Part shown: positions 11,151-23,270 of the stretch, piece after piece
Layout of the letters: each line of letters begins with the position of its first letter
How positions within the stretch are numbered: the first letter of the stretch is position 1
DNA from: Antitrichia curtipendula
Lineage: Eukaryota; Streptophyta; Bryopsida; Hypnales; Leucodontaceae
Reading direction: 5' to 3'
Assembly: GCA_951230915.1 (NCBI GenBank)
Contig: OX579636.1
Span: 5,223,001-5,287,000, forward strand
Length of the DNA: 64,000 nucleotides
Notes under the pieces: generated by a model
What the model was told of the DNA's origin: nothing
What the model saw: only the letters and a program-made list of their open reading frames with translations
The model's database searches: none
Made by a program: the position numbers and the translations under genes

Positions 11151-14100
11151 CAAAATTTGAAGTTGAAGGAAAGTAGCCAATGAAAATTTGATTCTCCAGG
11201 AAATGAACTAAGAGATCATTTTGATAAGGAGAGGATGCAATTGGTCCCCTTGAAAAAAACCCAAAAAAACCCGGCTCCTTCTACAATGAATAGGCAAATT
11301 ACCGAGGGAGCTCCAAAAAGTTCCCAAACTGAATTGCAAATTTACAGGAACAAGTCTGGGGAGCACCCAACTGACAGGAGCTGTTTGTCAACACAAGCCT
11401 GAATGAGTGTGAGCACACAATTTTGAGCACCTTTCAGACTCAAGTGACTTGAGCTCAAGCTTTGAGGCAGTCAGGCAATTTTGAAGCTCGCATTTCAACC
11501 TCTTGTGCTTGACCTAAAGATGCAATTTTGAAGCTCACATTTTAAACTCTAGTGCTTGACCTTCAGATAGCAAAGTTGCTTTCGAAAATTTTGAAATAAA
11601 TCAATTGAAATATCTATACATTTGTTTCTCGTGAACCATTCTTTCTTCTTATGTTATCATTGACGTATTACCGTACATGAATTTCTCAAAAGCTTCCTCT
11701 AAGAATATTAATTGGATGAAGTGTATTTTTCACAACACTCATCATCTATCTAGTGGATGGTTGAGCTCTTAGGGGTTAAGAATGTCAAATAAAGCAAAAG
11801 GATTCATGTAGATGTAGCTTTTCAAGAGCAATGATTGTGCAAAGACAAAATTTCAACGTGCAAGGGAAGGATATTTGTTGTAACCACAATTTTTGGTGAG
11901 ATTCTTTAGAATGTTGCCAAAGTATCAATACAATTTGTATAAAGTAGTAACTATTGGTTCTTGTAGGTTTCATCCCCCCAAATTAAGATAGTGCATTCAT
12001 AAAGGTTAAGTTTTTCTAAGTTTTCCAAGTTTTTCTAATTTTTTTGTTGCCAAAATTCAACTATTTTGAGCTTTGTGTAGCATAACTTTTGTCCCTAGGC
12101 ACCAATTAAAATATAATAATATTCTCCAAAAGCTAATTCTATTTTTCTATCCTAAAAAAAATTCAAAAAATCATTCAAAAAATTGAGATCATAGGAACCT
12201 ATCTAAACCTTCAAGTGTCCCCTCAAGGTACACTTGGGACTTTGGGGTTATAGGGTTAATCAAAATAGATTGAATCAAAGGTTTTTGAACAAATACCAAT
12301 CCATCTAATGAAATAGAAAAATTAATGAAATCTTTATAGAAATTTACTAAGATGTTGCATTGAAATTGAAATTGAAATAATCTTATTACGAATTTTGCAG
12401 TAATTATCTTTTGAACGCTTTTGGTGTTTACAATTATAAAGAAACCATTGCACATGACTTAGAGTTTTGAGGGGAAAACAAAATGTAACCTTCAGTAATA
12501 ATTACTTCTACTAGAAGTTGCTTTACCTATTGGCATACGTGATCCACTCATCTCCATGACCATTGTGGCTTTTACTCAAGCTTTTACTTCATGCTTTGTT
12601 TGAGTTTGTTGTTCTATTGCATGCTTGTTCTTCGTAGGAAGGCAATTTATTTTGAAGATCACTCTATGTGGGTTCTCAAATCCAAGCTAAAATACGTGAA
12701 GGTCAAATTTTTGCCGCTAAGGTCTCTCGAACCAAAAATAGAGCCTCAAATTTTCAATCTTAAATTGGAATCACTAGTAGTGCAAAGAGCAACAAAGGCC
12801 TATTTTTTTAGGTGTTTTCAACCCTTGACACATCAACTTTGATAATATTGCTTCCCTATAGAAAATGCTCTACTTAGCCACATTTGCAATTGTAAACTAA
12901 TCTAAGTAGACAAAGATATAATGATGACAATTGTAAGTTAGTTGTACTTTTTTAGAACATTAAATTTGAAATAAATATTTATGGTTCTAAATGAAAAATT
13001 GCATGTGAAGGTATGAAGATTGAAGAGGGATAGTTTTCCATTATACTCTAATCTATTACAAGTAACCCTCCACAAGTGTTAGGGATCAAGCATAGATAAT
13101 AGTGTAAAAAATATAGAATATTAACATTTATAAAAGTTGATCATGATAATCTGTAATATTTTTAAAAACAATATTTGTAAGACTTCAAATGAAATATATA
13201 ACGTTTATAAAAATAAAGGATGAAGTACAAAAAATGTGATTCATCATTCATCTAAGCTGGTTGAAGGAAAGAATCTATAGTAGTTTGGTGAGATTTTTTT
13301 GAATGCTAAGATTGTACTTGCTTTTGAAGTCTTGGATATTCTTGGATGACTTACATGATGTCATTAGGTCTTTGCTACAAATATTTCTTTAAAGTCAAGA
13401 GTGCACTCTTAGCATCTCTGAATCCCACAACTTTTGACAAATTCATCACAATTTCTTAAAACTTTATTTTTATCAAAGTCAAATCAATAAAGTAGAGAGC
13501 TAAACTTTTCATATCATTTTCAGCTTAATACTTGGTAGTATATGTTTGATAGGAACGCAAATCTCTATAATACTTATGGAGGTAACACTAATGTAGGATT
13601 GATTGTATCCCTTGTAATAAAAAACATATATATTATATTTAACAACCAACCTACAATATAGTAGACCTTATAAGAAATTCATAGTAATTTCATTTCTTAT
13701 CAAAAAAATTACCATTCCACTTGAATATGTTCACATTTTGTTTTCCAATGCAAGATTCATTTCCTTAGACTTGTACATCTCCTTCAAAGGTATCTAGATA
13801 GAGTGAATTAAGGTGGACAAAGGCCTTCCTACCTTATTTGGCTTTGAGCTTCATAGATAGATTTGTACTTTTAATAGTTTATTAAAAGCTCATGGTGGAG
13901 AGTAGTGTGATTAGAACATTATAATTTCTCAATTTTAAAGTGGTATAAAAATAAAAGAGGGAATGAACAATTATTGCTTAAGGAATATTTTAGGTAGTTA
14001 TATATCACTTATTTCTTACAAAGGATTTATTAACTACTAAAGGGCCAAAGGATTTGTCAAGAGAAATTGTCAAAAATGCCATCGTTTTAGTACATTGACC

Positions 14101-14424
14101 AAAATTGATTAAAAAATATATTTTCATAGCTTCAAACATACAAAAATATAATAGACTATTGTAACAATGTGTGAAAAAAAATTCAAACCATTTGACCACG
14201 TGTATTGAAAGATTGTAATATTTGAAGTGAGAAAAAATAATTTTTTTTTAATTCTTTCAAAATGGAGTTAGTAGACTTCAAACCCTCTTGGAGTAAGTTT
14301 TTTCTCATAATGAATTTGCATCTCTCCATCATTGAGTTCTAAATCCTATTAGGTACACTTATGAAAATTATCAAAAGCAAATATGGACTTTACCATACTC
14401 TAAATCTCCCTACAATGTGAAAAA
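11151..14424. other. AT-rich repeat DNA without genes
   Basis: No gene was found. A lone element end AGGGGTTAAG sits at 11771. A truncated fragment of the TTAA-flanked family spans about 12063-12251 (AGCATAACTTTTGTCCC through GGGGTTAT). Positions 13990-14420 match about 39880-40160, for example AAAGCAAATATGGA and CCCTACAATG. Confidence 0.55.
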
Positions 14425-15335
14425 GTTCCCCCCCAAAGGACCAAGGCCTTTTTTCTGCCAAAAAACAATCAAAACTGCCATTTCTATAGCAAAGAGTAAA
14501 AGAATTTGAAATTGTTTTCTTCCACATCTAACCATAGGATCTTACACCTAACTAGTATGAGAATGTGTGGAAAAAATTTCAGAATTTTTGACCGCAGAGA
14601 TTGCAAGATATCTGCGTTTAAAGTGGAAAAAAAGAAGTTTTTTAGAACATTGTGGGACTCGCTTTTTTGACTTTGAACATTTTTAACTTAAATTTTTTGC
14701 ACTACAAAGTTTTGAGCTTTAAATCTTTATGATGGAGAATTGAGTTGAAAGTCTAGGGGGAAAACAAAATTCAGAAAAAATTAATTTTCATCCTTCAAAA
14801 AATTGTTAAGTAGTTGTAGGTACAAGATAGAAGGAAAATCTAAAATCTAAATATCTTTTAGATGGAAATAAAATGCACTAATTTCAATGGTGAGATTGTT
14901 CTAGATAGCAAAATAAACCATGTGGAACTTTTGTTTTTGAAAAATTGCAAAAATTGCATTTAGAAATGAATCCTACAAATTATTTTTTTCAAGAAGATGC
15001 TCCAATTTCCCCCAAAACAAGATTATCCATAATTTTCTCATAACAAATCCAAATGAAATGAATCAAAGCTTATCAAATAGACAAAAATATAATCTATGAG
15101 AATTTTTTTTTTTTTTTTAAATTCAAGTTTTTGCAAACTTTCTTTTTGCTATCCGATGTCTCCATGTTTTGAGCTTATTTGGGCATAACTTTTGTTCCCA
15201 AGTACCGACTGAATTTTTTTTAAATTTCCACGAAGCTAATCAATTTTTCTATCTTCAAAAAAGTTAAAAATAACCAAGACTAAAATTCAGCCTGTAGGTA
15301 CCTGCCCAAAATCTCATTTGTCCTTTAGGGGTTAA
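14425..15335. mobile_element. TTAA-flanked inverted-repeat element, copy A
   Basis: The right end is GTCCTTTAGGGGTTAA. The left end is a diverged inverted match, GTTCCCCCCAAAGGAC. The left 200 bp (TAGAAATGGCAGTTTT on the opposite strand, then TCTTGCAATCT and TGAAATTTTTTCCACA) is shared with copies B, D, E, F and H. The 0.9-kb body is non-coding. Confidence 0.6.
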
Positions 15336-16230
15336 GTAAATTGACAATACACAAATCATTTTTTTAATGATTTCTTGTGTAGTATATTGTTTCAAATTTT
15401 TTATTTGAAATACAAACAATAAAAAGTTATAGATAAACATTTGTAACATGCAAGAAAAATTTCAAGAACTTTGAGTCCACAAATTTCAAAATAATAGCAA
15501 TTTTAAGTTAGAAGAAAAAGTTACCCCCTAAAGGATGGGGCAATTAGAGATCTTTTGTCCAAATTCACGCAATATGTTTGGCTTCTATGTAGACCCTTAG
15601 CCTTGGATAGAATTGTTGCATATGTTGTATTTCAAGGGGAAAGAACATCCTTGGCCGTGCCCCCATTCTTTTGGAGACTAGAACTTGCAGATGGCAAAAT
15701 TGGTGAGGTTTGAGGGGGCTCTTGCAAAATTGTGTGAAAAACACAGCACATTATAGAAGCTACATGATGAGCAAAACAAAGTATGTCATGCTAAACTTCA
15801 CAGTTCAAGAAGTACTTCCAATCTTGGCAACAAATTAGATATGGATTGGTATTGAATATTAATATTGAACAAAAATCTTTTTATTTATTTTTGCTATTGC
15901 TTGTTTGATGTGTGATTTTGGAATTTATTGTATGTCTATGGTAAATGTAATTTTTGTGCTCAGAATTCAAACAATGTATGGTAGGGTAGGTTTAATGTTC
16001 AAGTTCTAAGTATTGATATTACCAATAGAAAAAAATGACTGATCTCAACAATATCCAATGAAGAACAATTGTTACAAAAGGTGAATTCAATGTATTGTAT
16101 GAGGAGGTTTAAATGTCACATATATGCTAAATTATTTTAGAATCAATATAGTTGTAGAAGTAAAGTATGTTGAATCCAAAAATAATTGTTAGAAAGAAAT
16201 GTCAAACTACATACATATCTAAGACTTTTA
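15336..16230. other. AT-rich spacer between elements A and B
   Basis: No gene was found. A sequence resembling an element end, TTACCCCCTAAAGGATGG, lies near 15520 and may be a fragment of the same family. The remainder shows no recognisable feature. Confidence 0.4.
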
Positions 16231-17155
16231 TTAACCCCTAAACGTCCAAACTGCCTTTTTTGGCAACATAGCGATTTTGGGCAGCTCATTGCGTATGGAG
16301 TTTTTATTGTTTTTTGCTGAAATTTTCACACAATATGGGGACGAGGTTTATCTTTAAGGCCCAACAATTTTCATAACTTTTGACTTCATTGTTCAAAAGT
16401 TATTGCATGATCTGTAATTTTCAATGCTCGATGGGCAGCCCAAAAAAAAATCTAAAAAATCTAAAAAAAAACTTTTTTGAAAAATAAAAATTTGAAATTG
16501 GCTCTTTAGATTTATATATACTTGGAAAGCTTTGAGTCATTCCATTTTGATTTATGAGTTGAAAGTTATGAGGTGCTCTAGTTTGCGGGTAGTTATGGAT
16601 TCCCTACTCAAAAATAAACTTTGGAGTCCTTAATTTAACTCAATTTTTAATATTTTTTGAAAAAAAAAGAAGCATATAATGTAAATTGTTTATTACTATA
16701 TTACCACCGTTGGGATTATAATTTTTCAATTTTATAATTAAATTCTTAACAATTTAGTGTTTTGAATCGTTCTCTACTTCTTTCTACTTGCTATACTTTT
16801 TCTATATGTTGTACAATTCCAAATGATCTAAATTTTTTTAAGCATGTAGCCAACTTGCCTTGAAGAATGAATTCAAAGAAGCACAATCATTTTGGAGATT
16901 TTTTCATACAAATGTGACCTTGTGAAGTGCAGCTGCCCGTATTTTTACAGGGCTAAAAAAATGAGTTTTGTCACTTCAAACGTTAAAATCTTGCAATCTA
17001 CACGGTGAAAAATTCTGAAATTTTTTCCACATATTTCTAAACTAGTTTACTACAAGATCCTATGGTTACTTTGTCTAAAATTTGGTGCTTGTATCAGAAA
17101 TGGCAGTTTTGGACTGTTTTGGGTGAAAACATAGTCTCCGACGTTTAGGGGTTAA
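16231..17155. mobile_element. TTAA-flanked inverted-repeat element, copy B (best preserved)
   Basis: The left end is TTAACCCCTAAACGTC and the right end is its exact inverted complement GACGTTTAGGGGTTAA. TTAA therefore stands directly outside CCCCTAAACG at both edges. The body of about 917 bp has no open frame of note. Its interior matches copy E in the same orientation (TTTTTTGGCAACATAG, GTTATGGATTC, CACGGTG). The TTAA target site with C-rich ends recalls piggyBac-like elements, but only as a non-autonomous derivative. Confidence 0.75.
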
Positions 17156-20100
17156 TATCTGAAACTAAAAGATTGATAAATTTAACTTCAATGCACAATG
17201 TTCATAGTTTACTCCCAATTATTTAATCCTTATCTTAAGTTAGGTTGTTTGTTATGTTTTATTTGTTACGGTGAGATCTCCTAAACCATGTGTCCTCAAT
17301 CGCATTCTTAGTAATGTTGGAAAGCTCTGTGTGAGAAGGTGTGCACGGACTTGTTTTGTGGCATTTGGACCTATGGTGGGAAAGATATTGAATTTCAAAA
17401 TTTTTATGAATTAAAAAATTAAAAAAATACTTTTACTTTTATTGTGGTTGTGGCAACAAATACAAGGCACACTAGTGTGATTTACAATAGGATTATTAAA
17501 CCCTTTAGGTACAAAGAATTTATGATTTTAAGTTGCATAATTTGATTGATTATATAGTAGAAAGTATAATGGAAATGAAAAATTAGATTATGTCATTTCT
17601 TGAGTGAAGAACATTGCATGCATTGGTTTAAGTAAATAATTATTAAAACAAATTTTAAAAAACCCATATAAACTCTTCAAAATTACTTTAAAAAATTGAG
17701 GCCCAATTTGGGCTTCTTAGTCATTAAAGGGTTAAACATTCAATACCAGGTAGAGAAGAAGAATATGTCTGGTAGTAAATGAGAATAAGGTAATGCGTGA
17801 TTGTGTTCTATAAAATGTGCTAAAAAAAGTGTCAATTTATTTTCAGCTCACAGTTCCCTCACAATTCTCTCTTGAAAGGACGCGATGGTTGAAAGGGTCT
17901 GTTGTCTCCTCTCACAACGTGACCTAATTTTAGACCTAATCTCAATGGAATTTTTTTGCGGGAGATGGAAAGACAGATTGAATTTGCGGCACATTATCCT
18001 GCGAAATAGCTTAAGAGTTAAGTGTGAGAGATCGGAATCATGGGAGGCAGATCAACTGATTGATGGCTTTACCTTCAAATTCTAGTACAATTCTGAGTCT
18101 TTATAAGTGTCTTGTGGAGTTAGGATTCTACTCGAAAGATGACAGCAGTAGTGTTATCTGGAAACGAAATATTCTCCATCTCCGATTTCAGTTCAACTGT
18201 GTGCCCAGAAGATGCAAGCAGTGCATCTTCTGGGTATTACTTTGAATACTTTGAATGATAGCTTGATGTTTTCTTAACGCTTTTCAATCTTTGCATATGT
18301 ATTTCCGGCTTAAGAACAAAGTCTTGAAAAAAAGAGAAACGGAGAACATACAGTCAAGAACACAATTTGAAATGCAAGAACATTTTATTTTGCAGTAAAA
18401 GTGGACAGAAGTATAATCTTGAAATTCTCTTGGAGTCCAGAACATTTTGTTTCACATGTAAGAAGAGAGTAGCAGTGTTGGAAACCGAAATATTCTCGTT
18501 CCCTGATTTTTAGTTCTGTAATGATTCTAATATTTTTCTCTCTTTCTATGTGGCCTTACAGCTTAGAAGCGTAGTCTTTCAAAACACTTGGTTTCAGTGA
18601 ATTAAAAACACAGTTGAAAGAATGTGGCAACAAGAATATTCTTCTTGGAAAGTCGCAGAAGCATAGTTTGGAAAGTCACTTCGAGTCCGGGGAATTTTGT
18701 TTTAAGGACTACCGTGAGGGCAATGTTCGGAGAATTTCATGGAGAAGTTAGGGTTACTTTGATTTCAGCTGTGTAAGATGTTCTTGAATTGGTAAATTGC
18801 GCTTGCTGGCAGGTCCCTGTACGTTTAGAGCTACGGCCATTCACGGTCCAATTTGTGGTCTCGCTTTGAGGGAAGGAGGCCCTCTGCCTGCTCCATACTC
18901 TGATCTCGTTCAGTGCACCAATATTTTGATCGAAATGGATTTCTGGTGCACCATAAAGCCTTTCCCAGGGTTTTATGGATTGTGCGCAGGGTCGTTGTCA
19001 AGGTGAATGCATTCAATGCAAGAAGGAAGGATGAAGGATGTGCAACTCCTCAACCAGGTAATTACACGATGCCCTATGGGGATGTCATAGCAGCTTGTGT
19101 AGCACATTCGGAGGTTATGCGCCAAGAAAAGCTCCTCGTGGCTGTCCTCAGATAGTGTGCTCAGTGATACGTGATTGCGTGAGCGATTCGGTCATTCAAG
19201 CTCATGATCCCGCATGTATCATTGTCCAGGATTGTCTTATCTTAAGACAAGCTTTAGGTCCTGCTTTAGAAATTTTCAACATTCCATATTGCCTGTTTAT
19301 CCTGGGCTCTTGCTTCTTTCATTTCTATGACCGTAGATGGGACTTTCAGTAATCCAGTTTAACTATAGACCTCAGGGAATTGGGAGAGTGGAGCTTACCC
19401 TGATGCCATCGTAAGTGAATGTCTACCTTCCACTACTCCGGATTGGCAGAATTGATGTTATCATTGAGTTCAGTCCTTGCAATATTTCATGGTTATATTA
19501 CCAATCAAGGTCGTAAATGAGTGGACGAATTGCCATGCTGCCAACGATGAACTTCGATCTAGGCAAATATTTCAACTGTAGGGGTGTCATACTTCGCGAT
19601 TCGCAAAAGGAAATCGAAATTCTGCACAGCACAGGGTTCTCCTCAGCCTAATCGCTAACTAACGTCCAGAAACACCTAATGAAGTCTAGAGTTCTGGGCG
19701 AATACAAAGTCTGACACCCCTTGTGGGTAATGAAGTCCATGTAGTGCCTGAATGTTACAGATTGATGACTATCGCAAACCTCCACCTCATTAAGCTTTAC
19801 TAATCTCTTACTGGAGTGGTGGTGATAGGACTACCTCTGACAAGCTTTCATTAGATAAAATCGCCTAGTTTGGGATGTTACGAGCAGGTTGGTTAACTGA
19901 GAGTCGTAGGCAAAACCCTTGCTCTCAGTGGCAATGAATTTGTAGGATATTCTCTTCAATGACCTAAAGAATTGCAGCCACCGAGAAAACAAGATGTCAA
20001 ACACGTGGCTTCCACCTTGGTCTGCAGCTAGCACTGACCTTGTAAAAGAATATACTAGCTGAATATAATTAGAAACTTCTCTAGAATCATACTTTCTGAG

Positions 20101-20368
20101 TTGATCGTGATTTTGGAGATGTAACCTTTCTGATGAGTTGACAATGAGGTTTTGGCAAGAAAGCAGTTTTAGCAGAAGTGATAGAAGAGTCCACTGATAG
20201 AAGAGTGTTGAGGATGTAAGGGTTTATGATAGAGAGGATGCGGATTGATTTAGCTTCTTGGGGATGCCTCTCAACTATGAAGATATTGCGAATGGGAACT
20301 TGTTTCACTCTCTTTTAGAGACAATTTGAAAAATGACAGACTGATGACGCACATCGTTTGTTGTGCAG
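17156..20368. other. Repeat flank, then upstream region of the SIS3-like gene
   Basis: 17156-17800 is AT-rich and includes a short inverted-repeat element. From about 17830 the composition is gene-like. This interval should hold the promoter, first exon and a long first intron of the SIS3-like gene. The ATG at 18935 (MDF then TG|GTGCAC) is a weak first-exon candidate. The first exon cannot be fixed from sequence alone. Confidence 0.45.
17496..17735. mobile_element. Short inverted-repeat element (about 240 bp)
   Basis: The left end TTAAACCCTTTAGGTAC is mirrored by GTCATTAAAGGGTTAAA on the right. It is non-coding. The ends loosely resemble the TTAA-CCCCTAAA family but differ in length and interior, so a separate small MITE is equally possible. 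Confidence 0.4.
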
Positions 20369-23041
20369 GTTCGATGGGTTCTTTCTGTCCATGCTCGCCA
20401 CCAGTGTGTATCCTCTTCATAACTCGAGTTTCTTTGCTTGCTATCTAAGAATATTCATAATGGCTCAAGAATTGTTTCCACAATGCTTGTACTCGTGCTT
20501 GCATTTGTGATGTTTGCCTCTTTATTTGGAATGTAATAGAACAGATTGTGGAGCCTTAACTTGAAGGGAGCAGGATCGTTGTACTTGTGAATTGGCAGCG
20601 ATATCTTCAGTGTAGCCACCCACTACACATATGGATAGTGGTATGGTTCGTCACCTTTGTTTCTTTCTGTGTCGTGTCTGGTCAACCAAGTAGTATTTCT
20701 AGTTCCAGCATCTTGAGATTCGTTAAATGTTGACGTCTTCATGATTCAGCTCTGTCAGTGAGAATTTGACTGTTCAAATTTGCCCCAAGTCATAATGTGA
20801 TAACTGCATTTCCTAAGACCTGCCGTGAGTACTGAGGGTAGCATAGCAGTCAAGTATATTCCTATAATTCAAATGATTAAAGTTCAACATGGTTTTTGCA
20901 GGTCGACTATGGAACAGTATTCCTCTTCCGGATACTAATGTTCATAGACAGTGGTTTAGCTTCAGGAATGGGCCCGTAAGCATTCAACTCATGCATGTCA
21001 TTTGAGCTCATTCTGGAAACATTGGCCATTGATTTCTCATGTTTGGGGTCTTCCCATGTATATTTAATTGCAGGTCTTGGAAAAACTTTCGCTTCGTGTT
21101 ATAATAGTCTTTGTGTTGATTCACTTGGTGAATTCCTCAATTTCTTCTCTTAACTCCCTGACTACCCCTCCAGAAATCACTAGAATAATTGCATTGCTTA
21201 CTCTCCCCTTACCCGCCTTAAATATTCTTACGCATTTTTTAGGGTATTGACTATGGTAGTTCCATTTCACTCATTTCTCGAGCGGTTAGTCAACGCTCAA
21301 ATTGTCACTCAGGTGAAGCTCCTGTTCCTGATTTTGCAGAGAAGCTACTCAAGTGGAGCGATTGTTCCGATTCAAGGGTCGTTTATGTGTGCTCTCCGTA
21401 TTAACTTTCCTTTTCTACCCTTTTCTATGGGTGTGGACGATTCTCGGAAGTTTGTGGTTCTCTGACACTCAAGGATGTGTAAGCTGTCAGCCTGTCATCT
21501 CGTCCACCTTGAGTTTCCGTATGACGGGAGTATAAAAATGTGACCTTTCCTCATGTTTTTTTTGTCATACATCGAGATTACTTGATCTTGGTAATGAAAT
21601 TAAAATCGTGAACTTGCCTCTAATCTCCTCATGCCTATATTTTTGGCATTCAAGCAAAGAAGAAGATCCTCCTTTCCAAAACATCCTTTTCGAAAAACTA
21701 CTAAGAATTCTTTGGATTGCTTGCAGTTGCCAGAAGAGGGACAAAAATGGGGTTTTCTCATTTGGTTGGTTTTTAGCTACTGTGGACTGGTGTGCCTTGC
21801 TTGTATCACAACTGGAAAAGTAAGTAGCGACTCTCAAAGAACTTTGTACCCTGGCTTGTTCCTGGGTCAACGTGCATTTTTCGTATAGATTTGCTTATGC
21901 AGGTATACGAATATTATATATGAGAAATATATTCGAGTAATATATATGTGAAAACTGAGGACCTGAACTATCAATGCTCTAAGTAATATTCCATCTGATA
22001 ATTTAACGACTAATTTATCAACCAAGTGAACTAACTTTCTGGTGGCTGATGTACTTTTGCAGTGGCTTCTACGACGACAGTCTCATTTAGCATTGCAGCC
22101 TGCTGGTTCAAGTCCCATGTCAGAGTTCCAGGTATAGCTTATTACAAGCACGTCTTCACTTGACTGGTGGCTTGGGAAATTATTGCAAGATTCTTCGTCG
22201 AAGTTTTCTAAATATCCTACTCTTGCATATGCGACGGACTTCATAGTTCACTGTTGTCGCAAGAATAATCCTCGTTTTGTTGTATTCCAAGAATTCAGGT
22301 GTTCTTAGAGATGATCCGGTCCCCAGAGTGGACCAATAGACAGAGGACGAATGCAGTGATGATGCGAACCAATGATTTGTCAGCCTTCCCTCCAGGCTTT
22401 GGGATTGGCCAGGGTCACAATGCCCATGCTCTACAACAAACTCAGGTACAATTTGAGGAAGATCCATTACGAGAGCTAATTCAGAATGAAATGGTGATTT
22501 CCTTCATATTGTTTACAGCATTGTCATCTCTGAAATCACTTATGTGTGTTGTATCTGCGTGCAGAGGGAAAGGGTGGAAAGAGCAATACAAGGACTACAC
22601 AAATTCTCTCTGCCAAGGGTCTCTGAAAATTGGACACAATGCCCAATATGCCTTGATGACTTCGACACGGGCAACGAAGTGCGAACCCTTTCTTGCACCC
22701 ATACGTTTCATGTCGCTTGCATCGACGCGTGGCTGAGACTCAATGTGAAGTGTCCCCACTGTCGTTCTTCAGTGTTTCCAGACCTTGATCCTGACCGGTC
22801 CGGCAGCTTATCGTCAGTCCCTCGTCTTGTATATTCTCGTTCAAGACATTTTCCCAGCAATCACGCGAGTGATCTGCAACACGAGGCTGCCCATGTTGTT
22901 TCAATACCTAGATCAGAAAGTGACATTCCAAGAACAAGAAGTACCGGAGGTCCCCACATTATGACACTGAGTGACTTGGCTTCAAGTTCTGTTAGGCAAA
23001 CCTCAACTAACGGATCAAACAATGGACAAAACAACAGCTAA
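20369..23041 (+). CDS. SIS3: SIS3-like membrane RING-H2 E3 ubiquitin ligase
   Basis: Exons are 20369-20407, 20574-20640, 20902-20975, 21340-21478, 21727-21819, 22063-22131, 22299-22493 and 22565-23041, all GT-AG and joining in frame to give about 383 residues. The order matches Arabidopsis SIS3 (SUGAR-INSENSITIVE 3): FFLSMLATSV, PLHIWIV, LMFIDSGLASGMG, FYPFLWVWTILGSLWF, LPEEGQKWGFLIWLVFSYCG, then the RING, then VFPDLD. Four hydrophobic segments precede the RING and suggest a membrane-anchored ligase. The RING-H2 (genomic 22640-22762) has C-x2-C-x14-C-x-H-x2-H-x2-C-x10-C-x2-C spacing, so all eight zinc ligands are present. Known role of the family: E2-dependent ubiquitin transfer; SIS3 acts in sugar response in Arabidopsis. 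The first exon (only a few residues plus the start) is upstream and unresolved. The 71-nt last intron is short but normal for plants. Confidence 0.9.
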
Positions 23042-23270
23042 GAAAGATTCAGCCCTTGTTTCATCTTTCATCATTCTTTCTTTCTATTGTTACATGTCAA
23101 TGACGCCCAAATTTTGGAGTTGCTAAAAGAGTGCTGACCGTCATAATGTAGAAATCTACTTTGCATCGTCATTCGGTGATCAAAACTGCCTTGGAAGACG
23201 TTAATCTTTAGTCTATTCTTTCGAATTCGATAATCCCTGAATTCTGCGACGACATAATTCAAATCTTCCC

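Noticed and set aside
16231..17155. Telomere repeat array or interstitial telomere
   Set aside because: Only single CCCTAAA units occur at element ends and none are in tandem.
21247..21319. Exon-like segment GIDYGSSISLISRAVSQ between splice-like sites
   Set aside because: The SIS3 alignment and codon phase join 20975 directly to 21340 with no missing residues.
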